This document shows, piece after piece, positions 10,801-19,786 of a DNA stretch of 27,176 nucleotides. Under the pieces are notes generated by a model. The model searched no databases, was not told the origin of the DNA, and was given only the letters and a program-made list of their open reading frames with translations. Both the position numbers and the translations under genes were made by a program. The number at the start of each line of letters is the position of its first letter. Position 1 is the stretch's first letter. The DNA is from Rhodocyclaceae bacterium UBA2346 (GTDB lineage Bacteria > Pseudomonadota > Gammaproteobacteria > Burkholderiales > Rhodocyclaceae): contig DDUE01000074.1 of NCBI GenBank assembly GCA_002344625.1, positions 1 to 27,176 of the forward strand. The letters run 5' to 3'.

Positions 10801-11751
10801 ATGCCCCGTGGCAGCCTGATGGTCTTCACCGGCAACGCCAACCCCAAGCTCGCATCGGACGTCGTTCGCAGGTTGGGCATAACCCTCGGTTCGGCGACGG
10901 TAGGTCGCTTCTCCGACGGCGAAGTCAATGTTGAATTGCTAGAGAATGTTCGCGGCAAGGATATCTTCGTGCTGCAGCCGACCTGCGCACCGACCAACGA
11001 CAATCTCATGGAACTGCTGGTGCTGGTCGATGCGCTCAAGCGCGCCTCGGCGGGCCGGATCACCGCGGCGATTCCCTATTTCGGCTATGCCCGCCAGGAT
11101 CGGCGTCCGCGTTCCGCACGCGTTCCGATTACCGCCAAGGTCGTCGCAAACATGCTCCAGGCGGCCGGCGTGCAACGCCTGTTGACGATGGATCTGCACG
11201 CCGACCAGATTCAGGGGTTCTTCGACATCGCGGTGGATAACGTCTATGCCGCACCGGTGTTGATCGCCGATCTCGACAAGCAGCGCTACGAAGACCTGCT
11301 GGTGGTCTCCCCAGACGTCGGCGGCGTGGTGCGCGCCCGCGCATTCGCCAAGCGGCTCGAATGCGACCTCGCGATCATCGACAAGCGCCGTCCCAAGGCC
11401 AATGTTTCGGAAGTCATGAACATCATCGGCGAGGTCAAGGACCGCACCTGCGTGATCATGGACGACATCGTCGACACCGCCGGCACGCTGTGCAAGGCGG
11501 CCACCGCGCTCAAGCAGAACGGGGCCCGGCGGGTGCTTTCGTACTGTACCCATCCGGTCCTGTCGAACGCGGCGGCAGCCCGTATCGCCGACTCGGACCT
11601 CGACGAGCTGGTCGTCACCGACACCATTCCGCTCGGCGACGAAGCGCGCGCCTGCACGAAGATCCGCCAGATTTCGGTGGCGTCGCTGCTTGCCGACACC
11701 ATGTTGCGCATCAGCAACGAGGAGTCGGTCAGTTCGCTGTTCATGGAATGA
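10801..11751 (+). CDS. prs: Ribose-phosphate pyrophosphokinase
   Basis: Class I PRPP synthetase, 316 aa. It transfers pyrophosphate from ATP to ribose 5-phosphate to make PRPP for purine, pyrimidine, histidine, tryptophan and NAD synthesis. Key elements are GRFSDGE (35-41), the flexible-loop region [12 protein letters not shown] (96-107), [11 protein letters not shown] (131-141) and the PRPP-binding loop DDIVDTAGT (221-229). Length equals the E. coli protein (315 aa). GGAG at 10789-10792 lies 8 bp before the ATG. The gene follows the terminator after tRNA-Gln and leads the prs-rplY-pth-ychF run. Confidence 0.97.
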   Translation: MPRGSLMVFTGNANPKLASDVVRRLGITLGSATVGRFSDGEVNVELLENVRGKDIFVLQPTCAPTNDNLMELLVLVDALKRASAGRITAAIPYFGYARQDRRPRSARVPITAKVVANMLQAAGVQRLLTMDLHADQIQGFFDIAVDNVYAAPVLIADLDKQRYEDLLVVSPDVGGVVRARAFAKRLECDLAIIDKRRPKANVSEVMNIIGEVKDRTCVIMDDIVDTAGTLCKAATALKQNGARRVLSYCTHPVLSNAAAARIADSDLDELVVTDTIPLGDEARACTKIRQISVASLLADTMLRISNEESVSSLFME

Positions 11752-11778
11752 GATGATTTCTTTCGCTGCTGGGTCAAA

Positions 11779-11830
11779 CCGGCGGTATAACCCATCCGCC
11801 TGGTCGCGGGCGGATTGATTCAACCAGGAG
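11779..11830 (+). promoter_or_regulatory. Candidate structured leader of rplY (competing hairpins)
   Basis: Three complementary segments lie before rplY. GGCGG (11781-11785) can pair with CCGCC (11796-11800). ATCCGCC (11794-11800) can instead pair with GGCGGAT (11809-11815). CCTGGT (11799-11804) can pair with ACCAGG (11823-11828), which includes the start of the AGGAG ribosome site. Each pairing uses 11799-11800, so they exclude each other. Whether this regulates rplY is inference, because short GC-rich complements are common at this GC content. Confidence 0.35.
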
Positions 11831-11836
11831 CAACAC

Positions 11837-12442
11837 ATGCAAATCGAATTCAAGGCCACCAAGCGCGTGGATCAGGGCACGGGTGCGAGCCGCCGCCTGC
11901 GTCGCGCCGGCCAACTGCCGGGCGTCATCTACGGCGCGAACAAGGACGCCGTGGCGATCACGCTCGACCACAACGAGCTGTACCACATGATGCGCAAGGA
12001 AGCGTTCCACTCTTCCGTGCTGAGCGTCGAGCTCGAAGGCGCCAAGGAATCCGTGATTCTGCGCGACACCCAATGGCATCCGTTCAAGACCCAGATCCTG
12101 CATCTCGACTTTCAGCGCGTCAGCGCCACCGAGAAGATGCACCTGAAGGTACCGCTGCACTTCGTCAACGGTGAAATCAGCCCGGCGGTCAAGCTCGGCG
12201 GCGGGATGATCTCGCACGTGGTCACCGAAATCGATATCGCCTGCCTGCCCAAGGATCTGCCCGAGTTCATCACGGTCGACCTGAAGGACCTCGAGATGGA
12301 TCAGGCCGTTCACGTTTCGCAGCTCACCCTCCCGGCTGGCGTCGAAGTCGTCCATCATGGCGAAGGCGACCCGGTCGTGGCGACCGTGCTGAAGACCGGT
12401 GCAGGCGCCGGCGAAGGCGAGGGCGAAGAAGCCAGCGCCTGA
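11837..12442 (+). CDS. rplY: 50S ribosomal protein L25/general stress protein Ctc (bL25)
   Basis: A 201-aa bL25 protein of the long Ctc/TL5 type. The N-terminal half (about 1-90; [16 protein letters not shown] and the conserved ILHLDFQRV) is the 5S rRNA-binding domain. The C-terminal half (about 95-185, [17 protein letters not shown] onward) is the beta-rich TL5 domain that short E. coli L25 (94 aa) lacks. The tail is an acidic Gly/Glu-rich stretch. AGGAG at 11826-11830 lies 6 bp before the ATG. It sits between prs and pth, the order found in many proteobacteria, and the 85-bp gap to prs holds possible leader structure. Confidence 0.96.
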   Translation: MQIEFKATKRVDQGTGASRRLRRAGQLPGVIYGANKDAVAITLDHNELYHMMRKEAFHSSVLSVELEGAKESVILRDTQWHPFKTQILHLDFQRVSATEKMHLKVPLHFVNGEISPAVKLGGGMISHVVTEIDIACLPKDLPEFITVDLKDLEMDQAVHVSQLTLPAGVEVVHHGEGDPVVATVLKTGAGAGEGEGEEASA

Positions 12443-12467
12443 TCAAGGCAGCGGCAGTCAATCGTCC

Positions 12468-13088
12468 ATGACGGCGAATCCACCACGCCTCATCGTCGGC
12501 CTCGGCAACCCGGGGGCCGACTATATCGAAACCCGGCACAATGCCGGGTTTTGGTTTTGTGAGCGCCTGGCGCAGCGCCTCGGCACGACCTTCGGCCATG
12601 AAGCGCGATTCCACGGCCTGGCAGCCAACGCCCGCGCCGCGGGTGCCTGGTTGCTGATGCCGCAGACGTTCATGAACAGGTCCGGCCTGGCGGTGGGCGC
12701 GCTCACGCGGTTCTACCGGATCCAGCCGAATGAAATCCTGGTCGTGCATGACGAACTCGACATCCCGCCGGGGCAATTGCGGCTGAAGTTCGGCGGCGGC
12801 CTGGGCGGTCACAACGGCCTGAAGGACATCACCGCCCATCTGGGCACCCAGGACTACTGGCGCTTGAGAATCGGCATCGGACACCCGGGCGATCGCAGTC
12901 AAGTCGTAAACTTCGTGCTGAAACGTCCCCAGCGCGACGAGCAGGACCTGATCGACACCGCCATCGATCGCGCCCTGGATACCTGGCCCTTGATCGCACA
13001 GGGCAACTGGAATGCGGCGACCACGCGCGCCAACGCGCGTCCGGCTTCCGAACCTCCTCCCAAAATCAGGAACGAGAAAAGTCTATGA
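12468..13088 (+). CDS. pth: Peptidyl-tRNA hydrolase
   Basis: A 206-aa cytosolic esterase that recycles peptidyl-tRNAs released from stalled ribosomes. [18 protein letters not shown] (11-28) contains the catalytic His (H24). FMN at 68-70 supplies the conserved Asn. D95 in [11 protein letters not shown] activates the His, and GGHNGLKD (113-120) supplies the second conserved Asn. The ATG at 12468 was chosen because it places [16 protein letters not shown] in register with the family; upstream in-frame codons overlap rplY in another frame. The Ala/Pro-rich C-terminus is a little longer than E. coli Pth (194 aa). The stop overlaps the ychF start (ATGA). Confidence 0.96.
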   Translation: MTANPPRLIVGLGNPGADYIETRHNAGFWFCERLAQRLGTTFGHEARFHGLAANARAAGAWLLMPQTFMNRSGLAVGALTRFYRIQPNEILVVHDELDIPPGQLRLKFGGGLGGHNGLKDITAHLGTQDYWRLRIGIGHPGDRSQVVNFVLKRPQRDEQDLIDTAIDRALDTWPLIAQGNWNAATTRANARPASEPPPKIRNEKSL

Positions 13089-14176
13089 GCCTCAAATGCG
13101 GCATCGTCGGCCTGCCCAACGTCGGAAAGTCGACCCTGTTCAACGCACTGACCAAATCCGGTATCGCCGCGGAAAACTACCCGTTCTGCACGATCGAGCC
13201 CAACGTGGGGATCGTCGAGGTACCCGACCCCCGGCTTGCGCAGTTGTCGGCGATCGTCAAACCGCAGCGCATTCAAGCGGCCATCGTCGAGTTCGTGGAC
13301 ATCGCCGGCCTGGTCGCGGGCGCCTCCAAGGGCGAGGGCCTGGGCAACCAGTTCCTCGCGAACATCCGTGAAACCGACGCGATCGTGCACGTAGTGCGGT
13401 GCTTCGCCGACGAGAACGTCGTGCACGTTTCCGGCAGCATCGACCCGATTCGCGATATCGAAATCATCGACACCGAGCTCGCACTCGCCGACATGGCGAC
13501 CGTCGACAAGGCGCTCAACCGCTATCGCAAGGTCGCGGGCTCCGGAGACAAGGACGCCAAGGTGCTGGTCAGCGTACTCGACAAGTGCGCGGCGCAACTC
13601 GACCAGGCGCGTCCGGTGCGCGCACTCGAACTCTCGAAGGAAGAGTGGGCCAGCATCAAGCAATTCTGCCTCATCACCGCCAAACCGGTGTTGTACGCGG
13701 CAAACGTGGTCGAAGACGGCTTTACCGACAACCCTTACCTGGATGCGGTCAAAGCCCATGCAGCCGCAGAGGGCGCGGGCGTCGTGGCGGTCTGCGCCGC
13801 AATCGAGTGCGAAATCGCAGAACTCGACGACGCCGACAAGCAGGACTTCCTCGAATCGATGGGCCTCGAAGAACCCGGCCTGAACCGGCTGATCCGCGCC
13901 GGCTACAAACTGCTCGGCCTTCAGACTTATTTCACCGCCGGCGTAAAAGAGGTCCGCGCCTGGACCATTCATGTCGGCGACACCGCCCCCCAGGCGGCCG
14001 GCGTCATCCATACCGATTTCGAGCGCGGCTTCATCCGCGCCCAAACCATCGCCTTCGACGACTTCATTGCCTTCAAAGGGGAAACCGGTGCCAAGGAAGC
14101 CGGCAAGATGCGCGCGGAAGGCAAGGACTACGTGGTCAAGGACGGCGACGTTTTGAACTTCCTGTTCAACGTCTAA
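13085..14176 (+). CDS. ychF: Redox-regulated ribosome-associated ATPase YchF
   Basis: A 363-aa Obg-family P-loop protein (OLA1 in eukaryotes) that prefers ATP to GTP and binds ribosomes. G1 is GLPNVGKS (9-16) and the G3 region is DIAGLV (72-77). The G4 position is NVVE (207-210) rather than NKxD, the feature linked with ATP use. The C-terminal TGS domain runs from about residue 280 ([15 protein letters not shown]) to the end. Length equals E. coli YchF. It overlaps pth by 4 bp, consistent with translational coupling, and there is no clear terminator downstream. Confidence 0.97.
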   Translation: MSLKCGIVGLPNVGKSTLFNALTKSGIAAENYPFCTIEPNVGIVEVPDPRLAQLSAIVKPQRIQAAIVEFVDIAGLVAGASKGEGLGNQFLANIRETDAIVHVVRCFADENVVHVSGSIDPIRDIEIIDTELALADMATVDKALNRYRKVAGSGDKDAKVLVSVLDKCAAQLDQARPVRALELSKEEWASIKQFCLITAKPVLYAANVVEDGFTDNPYLDAVKAHAAAEGAGVVAVCAAIECEIAELDDADKQDFLESMGLEEPGLNRLIRAGYKLLGLQTYFTAGVKEVRAWTIHVGDTAPQAAGVIHTDFERGFIRAQTIAFDDFIAFKGETGAKEAGKMRAEGKDYVVKDGDVLNFLFNV

Positions 14177-14245
14177 ACGGCTTCAGGGTTTCGAAGACCA
14201 AGTCTGGCGCTGCGCCACATGACCATCACTCACGGGGATGTCAAT

Positions 14246-14274
14246 TTGTTTGTCTGAGTGGCCGATGCTAGGAT
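14246..14274 (+). promoter_or_regulatory. Candidate sigma-70-type promoter for the orphan solute-binding protein
   Basis: TTGTTT (14246-14251) and TAGGAT (14269-14274) are separated by 17 bp, and the downstream gene starts at 14383. The elements match the -35/-10 consensus at 3/6 and 4/6 positions. This is a weak match and was selected partly for its position. Confidence 0.3.
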
Positions 14275-14382
14275 GCAGCGCAACGCACTCGAGCATGCGG
14301 TGTCCGGCGCGATCGCAACAATGCCGATGTTCGGACGTCACGCTCGCTCGTGTGCAGCCCGACCGTACCCGAGGAAGCCACC

Positions 14383-15138
14383 ATGCGCTGGTTGATTGCG
14401 GCCCTGATTGCGTCCACCGGCATGCTCGCCGCCAGCGCGCTGTCCGAGACGGTGCGCATTGCTGCCGAGGACGACTGGGCGCCCTACTCTTCGATCAAGG
14501 CCGACAAATCCGGCCCCGAGGGGTTTGCGGTTGATATCGTGCGTGAGGCCTTCAAGACTCAAGGTGTCGACGTCGAGTTTGTGGCGGTCCCATTTGCCCG
14601 CTGCTTGCACTACGCGGAAACCGGCGTGACCGCCGGCTGTTTCAACGCGACGATCATCGAGGGCAACCGCGACACCTTCCACTGGCACCCGACACCGCTC
14701 TTCAGCGAGGAACTCGCGATTTTTTCCCACGCGCAGGCGGGCGAATCCGCGGTCACGATGGCGGACCTCGAGGGCAGGACCGTGGGCTACACCCTCGGCT
14801 ACACCTATCCCACCGAGTTGATGGAAGACCCGAAAATCACCCGCTTCGCCACAACCTCCGATGATCAATTGATCCAGATGGTCGCGGCCCGGCGGGTCGA
14901 CTTCGTGCTCCTGAATGAAATGCCGGGCTACCTCAGGATCAGCCGCATACCGGGCGCTGCCGGCAAAGTCCGAAAAGTCGGGACGATTTCGATGGACGGG
15001 TTCTGGATCGCGTTCTCGAAGGCGCACCCCGACGGCGAGAGGCTCTCGGCCACGTTCGAGGCCGGCTTGCAGTCGCTCAAGAACAGCGGCCGCTACGCCG
15101 AACTCGAAGCCGGATTCAGAGGTAAGCTCGGCTTGTAG
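14383..15138 (+). CDS. Periplasmic solute-binding protein (family 3), orphan
   Basis: A 251-aa exported protein of the amino-acid type (SBP_bac_3) periplasmic binding fold. The signal peptide is MRWLIAALIASTGMLAASAL; the mature part begins with VRIAAEDDWAPYSSI, the usual first strand and ligand loop. PFARCLHYAETGVTAGCFNA has two cysteines that could form a disulfide. The second lobe starts near GRTVGYTLGYTYP. GAGGA at 14371-14375 lies 7 bp before the ATG; an in-frame GTG at 14350 lacks a ribosome site. No permease or ATPase gene is nearby, so it may serve a distant transporter or act as a sensor. Ligand unknown. The 206 bp upstream hold only a weak promoter candidate. Confidence 0.85.
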   Translation: MRWLIAALIASTGMLAASALSETVRIAAEDDWAPYSSIKADKSGPEGFAVDIVREAFKTQGVDVEFVAVPFARCLHYAETGVTAGCFNATIIEGNRDTFHWHPTPLFSEELAIFSHAQAGESAVTMADLEGRTVGYTLGYTYPTELMEDPKITRFATTSDDQLIQMVAARRVDFVLLNEMPGYLRISRIPGAAGKVRKVGTISMDGFWIAFSKAHPDGERLSATFEAGLQSLKNSGRYAELEAGFRGKLGL

Positions 15139-15224
15139 CCGAAATGCAGCCGGAGCCATCGGTACCGGCGAACGGCATCATCCTGCCCCGACTCGCCCCC
15201 CCGACTCCCGACACAACGCCTTGC

Positions 15225-16133
15225 ATGCCAACAGCGACACCCCGATCATCCACATACGTCGGCCGATTTGCCCCGTCGCCTACCGGCCCCCTGCACTTCG
15301 GCTCGCTCGTGACCGCGGTGGGCAGTTATCTCGACGCACGCCGCGCGGGCGGGCGATGGCTGTTACGCATCGATGATCTCGACCGGGCGCGCAATGTCGC
15401 AAGAGCCACCGAGGGTATTCTCGAAATCCTGGAAAAGTTCGGATTCGAATGGGATGGGGTCGTGACCCGGCAGAGCGACAGCCTGCCACGCTATGCCGAA
15501 TCGCTCGAACGTTTGCGTGCAATGCGGCACGTGTTTCCCTGCAGTTGCTCGCGCCGCGAGATGGCGGACTCGGCACTCGCACGCGACGGCGCCCGCCTGT
15601 ACCCCGGAAGCTGTCGCGACCGCCCCGGGCGCATCCAGCCCGCGTACGCATGGCGGGCGCGGGTCGCGGGCACGATCGAGTTCACCGACCTGATACAGGG
15701 CCGGCAGCATGAAGATCTCGAATCCGAAGTGGGCGATTTCGTGGTCCAGCGTGCCGACGGCCAGTTCGCATACCAATTGGCAGTCGTCGTCGACGATCAC
15801 GACGCGGGTGTCACACACGTGATACGCGGCGCGGATCTGCTTTGCTCGACCGGCCGGCAGATCTACCTGCAAGGCCTGCTGGGCTTCGAAACCCCCGCTT
15901 ATGCCCACCTGCCGGTAGTCGTGAACGAAGCTGGCGAGAAGCTCTCGAAGCAGACGCATGCCGCCGCCATCGACCTGGCGAACCCTGCGCGCACGCTCGG
16001 CAACGCATTGCGCTTTCTCGGCCACCCGTCCCCGGCCGAACTCACCGGCGCACCGGTCGCACACGCATGGCAATGGGCAATCGCCAACTGGAACCTCGCC
16101 CGAGTACCGCGCGCCTTGCAGGCGGCGGGATGA
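15225..16133 (+). CDS. gluQ: Glutamyl-Q tRNA(Asp) synthetase
   Basis: A 302-aa paralogue of the catalytic half of glutamyl-tRNA synthetase that attaches glutamate to the queuosine base of tRNA-Asp. GRFAPSPTGPLHFGS (13-27) contains the HIGH-like HFGS. KLSKQ (239-243) is the KMSKS equivalent. C106, C108, Y126 and C130 (CSCSRRE ... YPGSCR) form the zinc site typical of GluQ-RS. The anticodon-binding domain of GluRS is absent, as expected. I chose the ATG at 15225 for family length. An in-frame ATG at 15144, 6 bp after the preceding stop, would add 27 Pro-rich residues; neither start has a clear ribosome site. The gene converges on clsB with a 21-bp gap. The name gluQ is also written gluQRS or yadB. 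Confidence 0.93.
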   Translation: MPTATPRSSTYVGRFAPSPTGPLHFGSLVTAVGSYLDARRAGGRWLLRIDDLDRARNVARATEGILEILEKFGFEWDGVVTRQSDSLPRYAESLERLRAMRHVFPCSCSRREMADSALARDGARLYPGSCRDRPGRIQPAYAWRARVAGTIEFTDLIQGRQHEDLESEVGDFVVQRADGQFAYQLAVVVDDHDAGVTHVIRGADLLCSTGRQIYLQGLLGFETPAYAHLPVVVNEAGEKLSKQTHAAAIDLANPARTLGNALRFLGHPSPAELTGAPVAHAWQWAIANWNLARVPRALQAAG

Positions 16134-16154
16134 GTGCCGCACGCCCACCGGACC

Positions 16155-17312
16155 TCAATGCCGTCCGCCGTAGCCGGCAATCCCGATCGCTGCCCGGACG
16201 CACTGATACGCGATCCAGGTGGCCAGGCGCCGGATGAGCGGCAGGCGTCGCAATGATTCGAGATGGCGCTCCTCGGCCCCCTGTGTCATCGCGATCTCCA
16301 GACTTGCACGCAACCGGCTCGCAAACGGTTCATCGTCGACCACGACATTGGCCTCGCGCGCGAGCAACAGGCTGAACGGGTCGATATTGCTCGAACCCAC
16401 CGTCGCCCAACGGGTATCGACCACCGCGACCTTGGCATGCAGGATGCTCCGGTTGTACTCGAACAGCCTGACCCCGCACGACAAAAAATGCGGATAGAGG
16501 GCGCGGCTTGCATACGCGAGCAGCGGATGATCGGACAGGCCCTGCAGAATGAGCACCACGCGCACACCGCGCCGCGCCGCATCGGTGAGGGCCTGGCGAA
16601 ACTGTCGCCCAGGAAAGAAATACGCGGACGCGATCACGATCTCGGAACGCGCAGACGCGATCGCGTCCAGGTACGCGTCTTCTATGTCCCGGCGATGGCG
16701 CAGGTTGTCGCGAATCAGGAATGCCGCCCGCACCGAACCCGCGGCCGGTGGCACCTGGACCGAGCGCGGCGACGGCATTCGGCGGCGGCGCAGGCTTGCC
16801 CAGGAGACCAGCCACCACAAGCGCCGCGACGACGCCGCGATCACCGACACCAGCGGGCCGCGAACCTCAACGGCATAGTCGTGGCGCGGACGGCGCAGCC
16901 CGCTCGGGGACAGGTCATCGATGATATTGATGCCGCCGACGAAAGCCAGGCAGGCATCGACGACGCAGACCTTGCGATGAAGCCTGCGCAAGCGGTGCCG
17001 CCGCAGCACGAAGGACCCGAGTTCGCGCCGATACACCAGCACACGGACGCCGGCCGAGGCCAACCCGGACATCAGCGTGGCGACGAAACCGCGCCCGCCG
17101 AAGCCGTCCACCAGCACATGCACCCTGACGCCCCGGCGGGCGGCATCGCACAGCGCATTGGCGACACGGCGACCGGTGTCGTCATTCTCGAAGATATAGC
17201 TTTCGAGATGGATCTCCTCGACCGCCCCCTCGATCGCCCGCACCAGCGCCGGAAAAAACCTGCCGCCCCCCTCCAGCAGAACCACGCTGTTGCCGGGGAT
17301 GAAACTGCTCAC
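16155..17312 (-). CDS. clsB: Cardiolipin synthase ClsB (phospholipase D family)
   Basis: A 385-aa phospholipase D superfamily protein predicted to make cardiolipin at the inner membrane. It has two intact HxKxxxxD motifs: LHRKVCVVD (H112, K114, D119) and LHAKVAVVD (H292, K294, D299), each followed by the GG/GS-N element (GGINI, GSSNI). It lacks the two N-terminal transmembrane helices of ClsA, as ClsB does. The start is GTG at 17312-17310, overlapping the TGA of the upstream gene (GTGA); longer in-frame starts lie deep in the neighbour. The partner gene is a YbhP-like protein, matching the E. coli ybhP-clsB pair. The C-terminus is hydrophobic and basic (LIRRLATWIAYQCVRAAIG) and may touch the membrane. 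Confidence 0.92.
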   Translation of the reverse strand: MSSFIPGNSVVLLEGGGRFFPALVRAIEGAVEEIHLESYIFENDDTGRRVANALCDAARRGVRVHVLVDGFGGRGFVATLMSGLASAGVRVLVYRRELGSFVLRRHRLRRLHRKVCVVDACLAFVGGINIIDDLSPSGLRRPRHDYAVEVRGPLVSVIAASSRRLWWLVSWASLRRRRMPSPRSVQVPPAAGSVRAAFLIRDNLRHRRDIEDAYLDAIASARSEIVIASAYFFPGRQFRQALTDAARRGVRVVLILQGLSDHPLLAYASRALYPHFLSCGVRLFEYNRSILHAKVAVVDTRWATVGSSNIDPFSLLLAREANVVVDDEPFASRLRASLEIAMTQGAEERHLESLRRLPLIRRLATWIAYQCVRAAIGIAGYGGRH

Positions 17313-18061
17313 CCGCCGGGTTCCAGTTCGGCGGTCAGGGCGGCATGATCCGATATCTGTGCCCACAGCGGGCCACAATGCACGTCCGCCCGGGCCACCC
17401 GGAAGTGGCGGACATAGATCCGATCCAGGCTGAGCACCGGCCGCCGCGACGGGAAACTGCGCGCCGGACGGCCGCCGTTGCTGGCGTGAAACGCCTCGCT
17501 CAATCCGAGGCGGTGCGCCAGCACCTGCTCGGCGCGATTGCGCCAGTCGTTGAAATCACCGGCGATGATCAGCGGCGCAGCCTGCGGCACGAGGCGTTCC
17601 ATGCGGTCGGCCAGCGCCTCCATCTGCCGCTTGCGGCTACCCGCCATCAAGCCCAGGTGGACGCATACACAATGGAGGGACTCGAAGCCAGGCGCCGCGA
17701 TCTCGCAGTGCAGCAGGCCGCGGCGCTCGAAACGATGGTCGGACACGTCGAGGTTGTGCGACGAGATGATCGGGAAACGGCTCAGGATCGCGTTGCCGTG
17801 ATGGCCATGATCGTAAACCGCGTTCTGGCCATAAGCGGTCTGCCCCCAGACCGCTTCCGCCAGGAACTCGTGCTGAGGCGCCCCCGGCCAGTCGGCGTGC
17901 CTGATCTGGTGGCCCGCATGCAACCCCTGAACCTCCTGCAGGAAGACCAGATCGACCTCGAGATTGCGCAAGCGCTCGCGCAACTCGTGAATCACCATGC
18001 GGCGATTGAACTGCGAGAAACCCTTGTGAATGTTATAGGTGCAGATCCGCAGTCGCTTCAT
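17309..18061 (-). CDS. Endonuclease/exonuclease/phosphatase family protein (YbhP-like)
   Basis: A 250-aa protein of the DNase I-like metal-dependent phosphodiesterase fold. All core motifs are present: TYNIHKG (N10), FLQEVQG (E43), the VHLGL segment (134-138), GDFND (168-172; D169, N171), SLDRIYV (D213) and SDH (237-239). The ATG at 18061 has GGAA 10 bp upstream; a GTG nine bases earlier is possible. The 4-bp overlap with clsB matches the E. coli ybhP-clsB layout, so a phospholipid substrate is as likely as a nucleic acid. No signal peptide is seen. Substrate unknown. Confidence 0.9.
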   Translation of the reverse strand: MKRLRICTYNIHKGFSQFNRRMVIHELRERLRNLEVDLVFLQEVQGLHAGHQIRHADWPGAPQHEFLAEAVWGQTAYGQNAVYDHGHHGNAILSRFPIISSHNLDVSDHRFERRGLLHCEIAAPGFESLHCVCVHLGLMAGSRKRQMEALADRMERLVPQAAPLIIAGDFNDWRNRAEQVLAHRLGLSEAFHASNGGRPARSFPSRRPVLSLDRIYVRHFRVARADVHCGPLWAQISDHAALTAELEPGG

Positions 18062-18114
18062 CGCCGGCACGTTCCACGAGAAAGCCGCCGAAGCGGCGCA
18101 TCAGGCGCCCACGC

Positions 18115-19215
18115 TCACGAAATGGCGAGCATCCGGTCCAGCGCGACCTTTGCGAGCACAGCCTCGTGTTCGGGCACCTCGATACGGTTGACGACGTTGC
18201 CATCCGCAAGATTTTCGAGCGTCCAGGCCAGATGCTGTGGATCGATGCGCTGCATCGTCGAACACATGCACACCGTCGGCGCCATGAACTGAACGATCTT
18301 GCCTTCGGGCTTGACCTCCTCGGCAAGGCGGTTGACGAGGTTGAGCTCGGTGCCGACCAGCCAGCGCGTATTCGGTTGGCCGGCCTTGATCGTATTGATG
18401 ATGTACTCGGTCGAACCGACGAAATCGGAGTTCAGGCAGACATCGAGGCTGCTTTCGGGATGCGAGATGACCAACCCGTCGGGATGCTGCATGCGCCAAC
18501 GGCGGATGTGGCTTTCCTGGAACATCTGGTGCACCGAGCAATGCCCCTTCCAGAGCAGCACCTTGGCCTTGCGGATCTGCTCGACACTGAGCCCGCCGTA
18601 TTCCTGGTCCGGGTCCCAGACCACCATCTCGTCCAACGCGATGCCCTTCTTGTAGCCCGTCCAGCGCCCGAGATGCTGGTCGGGAAAGAACAACACCTTT
18701 TCACGCTGGGCGAACGCCCACTCGAGAATCGTCGGCGCATTGGTCGAGGTACACACGATGCCACCATGCTCGCCGCAGAAGGCCTTGAGATCCGCGGCCG
18801 AATTGATGTAGGTGACCGGCGTGATCAGTTCATCCGGGCGGCCCAGCACTTCGGTCAGTTCGCGCCAGCAACGCGTCACCTTGGCCAGGTTGGCCATGTC
18901 GGCCATCGAACAGCCGGCGGCGAGATCCGGCAGGATCGCAATCTGCGCCGGCCTGGACATGATGTCCGCCACCTCGGCCATGAAATGCACGCCGCAGAAC
19001 ACGATGTACTCGGCGTCGGTCTGCGAGGCCAGGCGGGCGAGCTTGAGCGAATCGCCGGTCAGGTCCGCATGGCGGTAGACGTCGGCACGCTGGTAGTGAT
19101 GGCACAACAGCACCGCGCGCTTGCCGAGCCGCGCGCGCGCCGCCTCGATGCGCAATTGCGCCTCTTCATCCTGCAGGGTATTGAAACGGTCGAAGCCGAT
19201 GGTCGCGACTTGCAT
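18115..19215 (-). CDS. nadA: Quinolinate synthase NadA
   Basis: A 366-aa [4Fe-4S] enzyme that condenses iminoaspartate and dihydroxyacetone phosphate to quinolinate for de novo NAD synthesis. By alignment from memory with E. coli NadA, the cluster ligands are C102 (AAGCSMAD), C226 (KGHCSVH) and C318 (CMCSTM). Other conserved segments are HHYQ (39-42), DSLKLA (55-60), CTSTNA (155-160), PDQHLGR (178-184) and HPESS (252-256). The first and second ligands are 124 residues apart, against 87 in E. coli, owing to a ~37-residue insertion, a feature of the longer NadA subtype. GGAG lies 12 bp before the ATG. It sits between the rhodanese (66-bp gap) and YbhP-like genes; nadB and nadC are not in the window. 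Confidence 0.96.
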   Translation of the reverse strand: MQVATIGFDRFNTLQDEEAQLRIEAARARLGKRAVLLCHHYQRADVYRHADLTGDSLKLARLASQTDAEYIVFCGVHFMAEVADIMSRPAQIAILPDLAAGCSMADMANLAKVTRCWRELTEVLGRPDELITPVTYINSAADLKAFCGEHGGIVCTSTNAPTILEWAFAQREKVLFFPDQHLGRWTGYKKGIALDEMVVWDPDQEYGGLSVEQIRKAKVLLWKGHCSVHQMFQESHIRRWRMQHPDGLVISHPESSLDVCLNSDFVGSTEYIINTIKAGQPNTRWLVGTELNLVNRLAEEVKPEGKIVQFMAPTVCMCSTMQRIDPQHLAWTLENLADGNVVNRIEVPEHEAVLAKVALDRMLAIS

Positions 19216-19281
19216 GTTCAGGGATATCTCCGCAATGACTTGGTACTCTGACCCGATTCGACGGCTCGCGTTGCGATACCG

Positions 19282-19734
19282 TCAGCCCTGCACCCACGGC
19301 AGCCCGGCATGGCGCCAGCCCCCGATGCGGTTCCTGTGGCCGTTCGCATCCTTGTCGCCCTCGAAGCCTTCGAGCACGTTGAAGGCTTCGAGATAACCTG
19401 CCTCGTGCGCGGCACGAGCCGCCATGTCCGAGCGCGCACCCGAACGGCAAATGAACATGACGAGCGATTCGGGATCGACTTCGCGCTTGAGCTGGGCCAT
19501 GAAGCCCGAGTTGGGCTTGTTGCCCGGATAGCTGAGCCATTCGATCTCGATCGCCCCCGGAACGCGCCCGACCCAGTCCCACTCCGCCCGCGTCCGCACA
19601 TCGACCAGCCGCGCCCCCGGGGCCAGCCTCAGCACCTCGCTGGCCTCGGCCGGCGTGAGCGCACCGGCATAGGGCAGCGACTGCGCGCTTGCGCGCGTCT
19701 GCGCCAGATTGAGTAGATCGGTCAACGTTCCCAT
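19282..19734 (-). CDS. Rhodanese-like domain protein
   Basis: A single-domain rhodanese of 150 aa. LVDVRTRAEWDWVG (43-56) is the CH2A region, and the active-site loop is CRSGAR with the persulfide-forming Cys at 97. No signal peptide is evident, so it is probably cytosolic. Single-domain rhodaneses transfer or carry sulfane sulfur; the acceptor is not evident. I start it at the ATG at 19734; an in-frame ATG at 19743 would add three residues. The frame stays open further upstream, but that part overlaps the divergent transporter gene and looks random. It is followed on the same strand by nadA, an iron-sulfur enzyme, though a functional link is only a guess. Confidence 0.9.
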   Translation of the reverse strand: MGTLTDLLNLAQTRASAQSLPYAGALTPAEASEVLRLAPGARLVDVRTRAEWDWVGRVPGAIEIEWLSYPGNKPNSGFMAQLKREVDPESLVMFICRSGARSDMAARAAHEAGYLEAFNVLEGFEGDKDANGHRNRIGGWRHAGLPWVQG

Positions 19735-19786
19735 GGCCGCCATCCGGTTAGAATCAGGACTCGGAGTATACAACCATCCATTGCCG

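Noticed and set aside
16263..17348. Plus-strand open frame of 361 codons opposite clsB
   Set aside because: Antisense to a gene with two intact HKD motifs; composition is typical of a shadow frame.
18166..19251. Plus-strand open frame of 361 codons opposite nadA
   Set aside because: Antisense to nadA, which has all expected motifs; no ribosome site or domain of its own.
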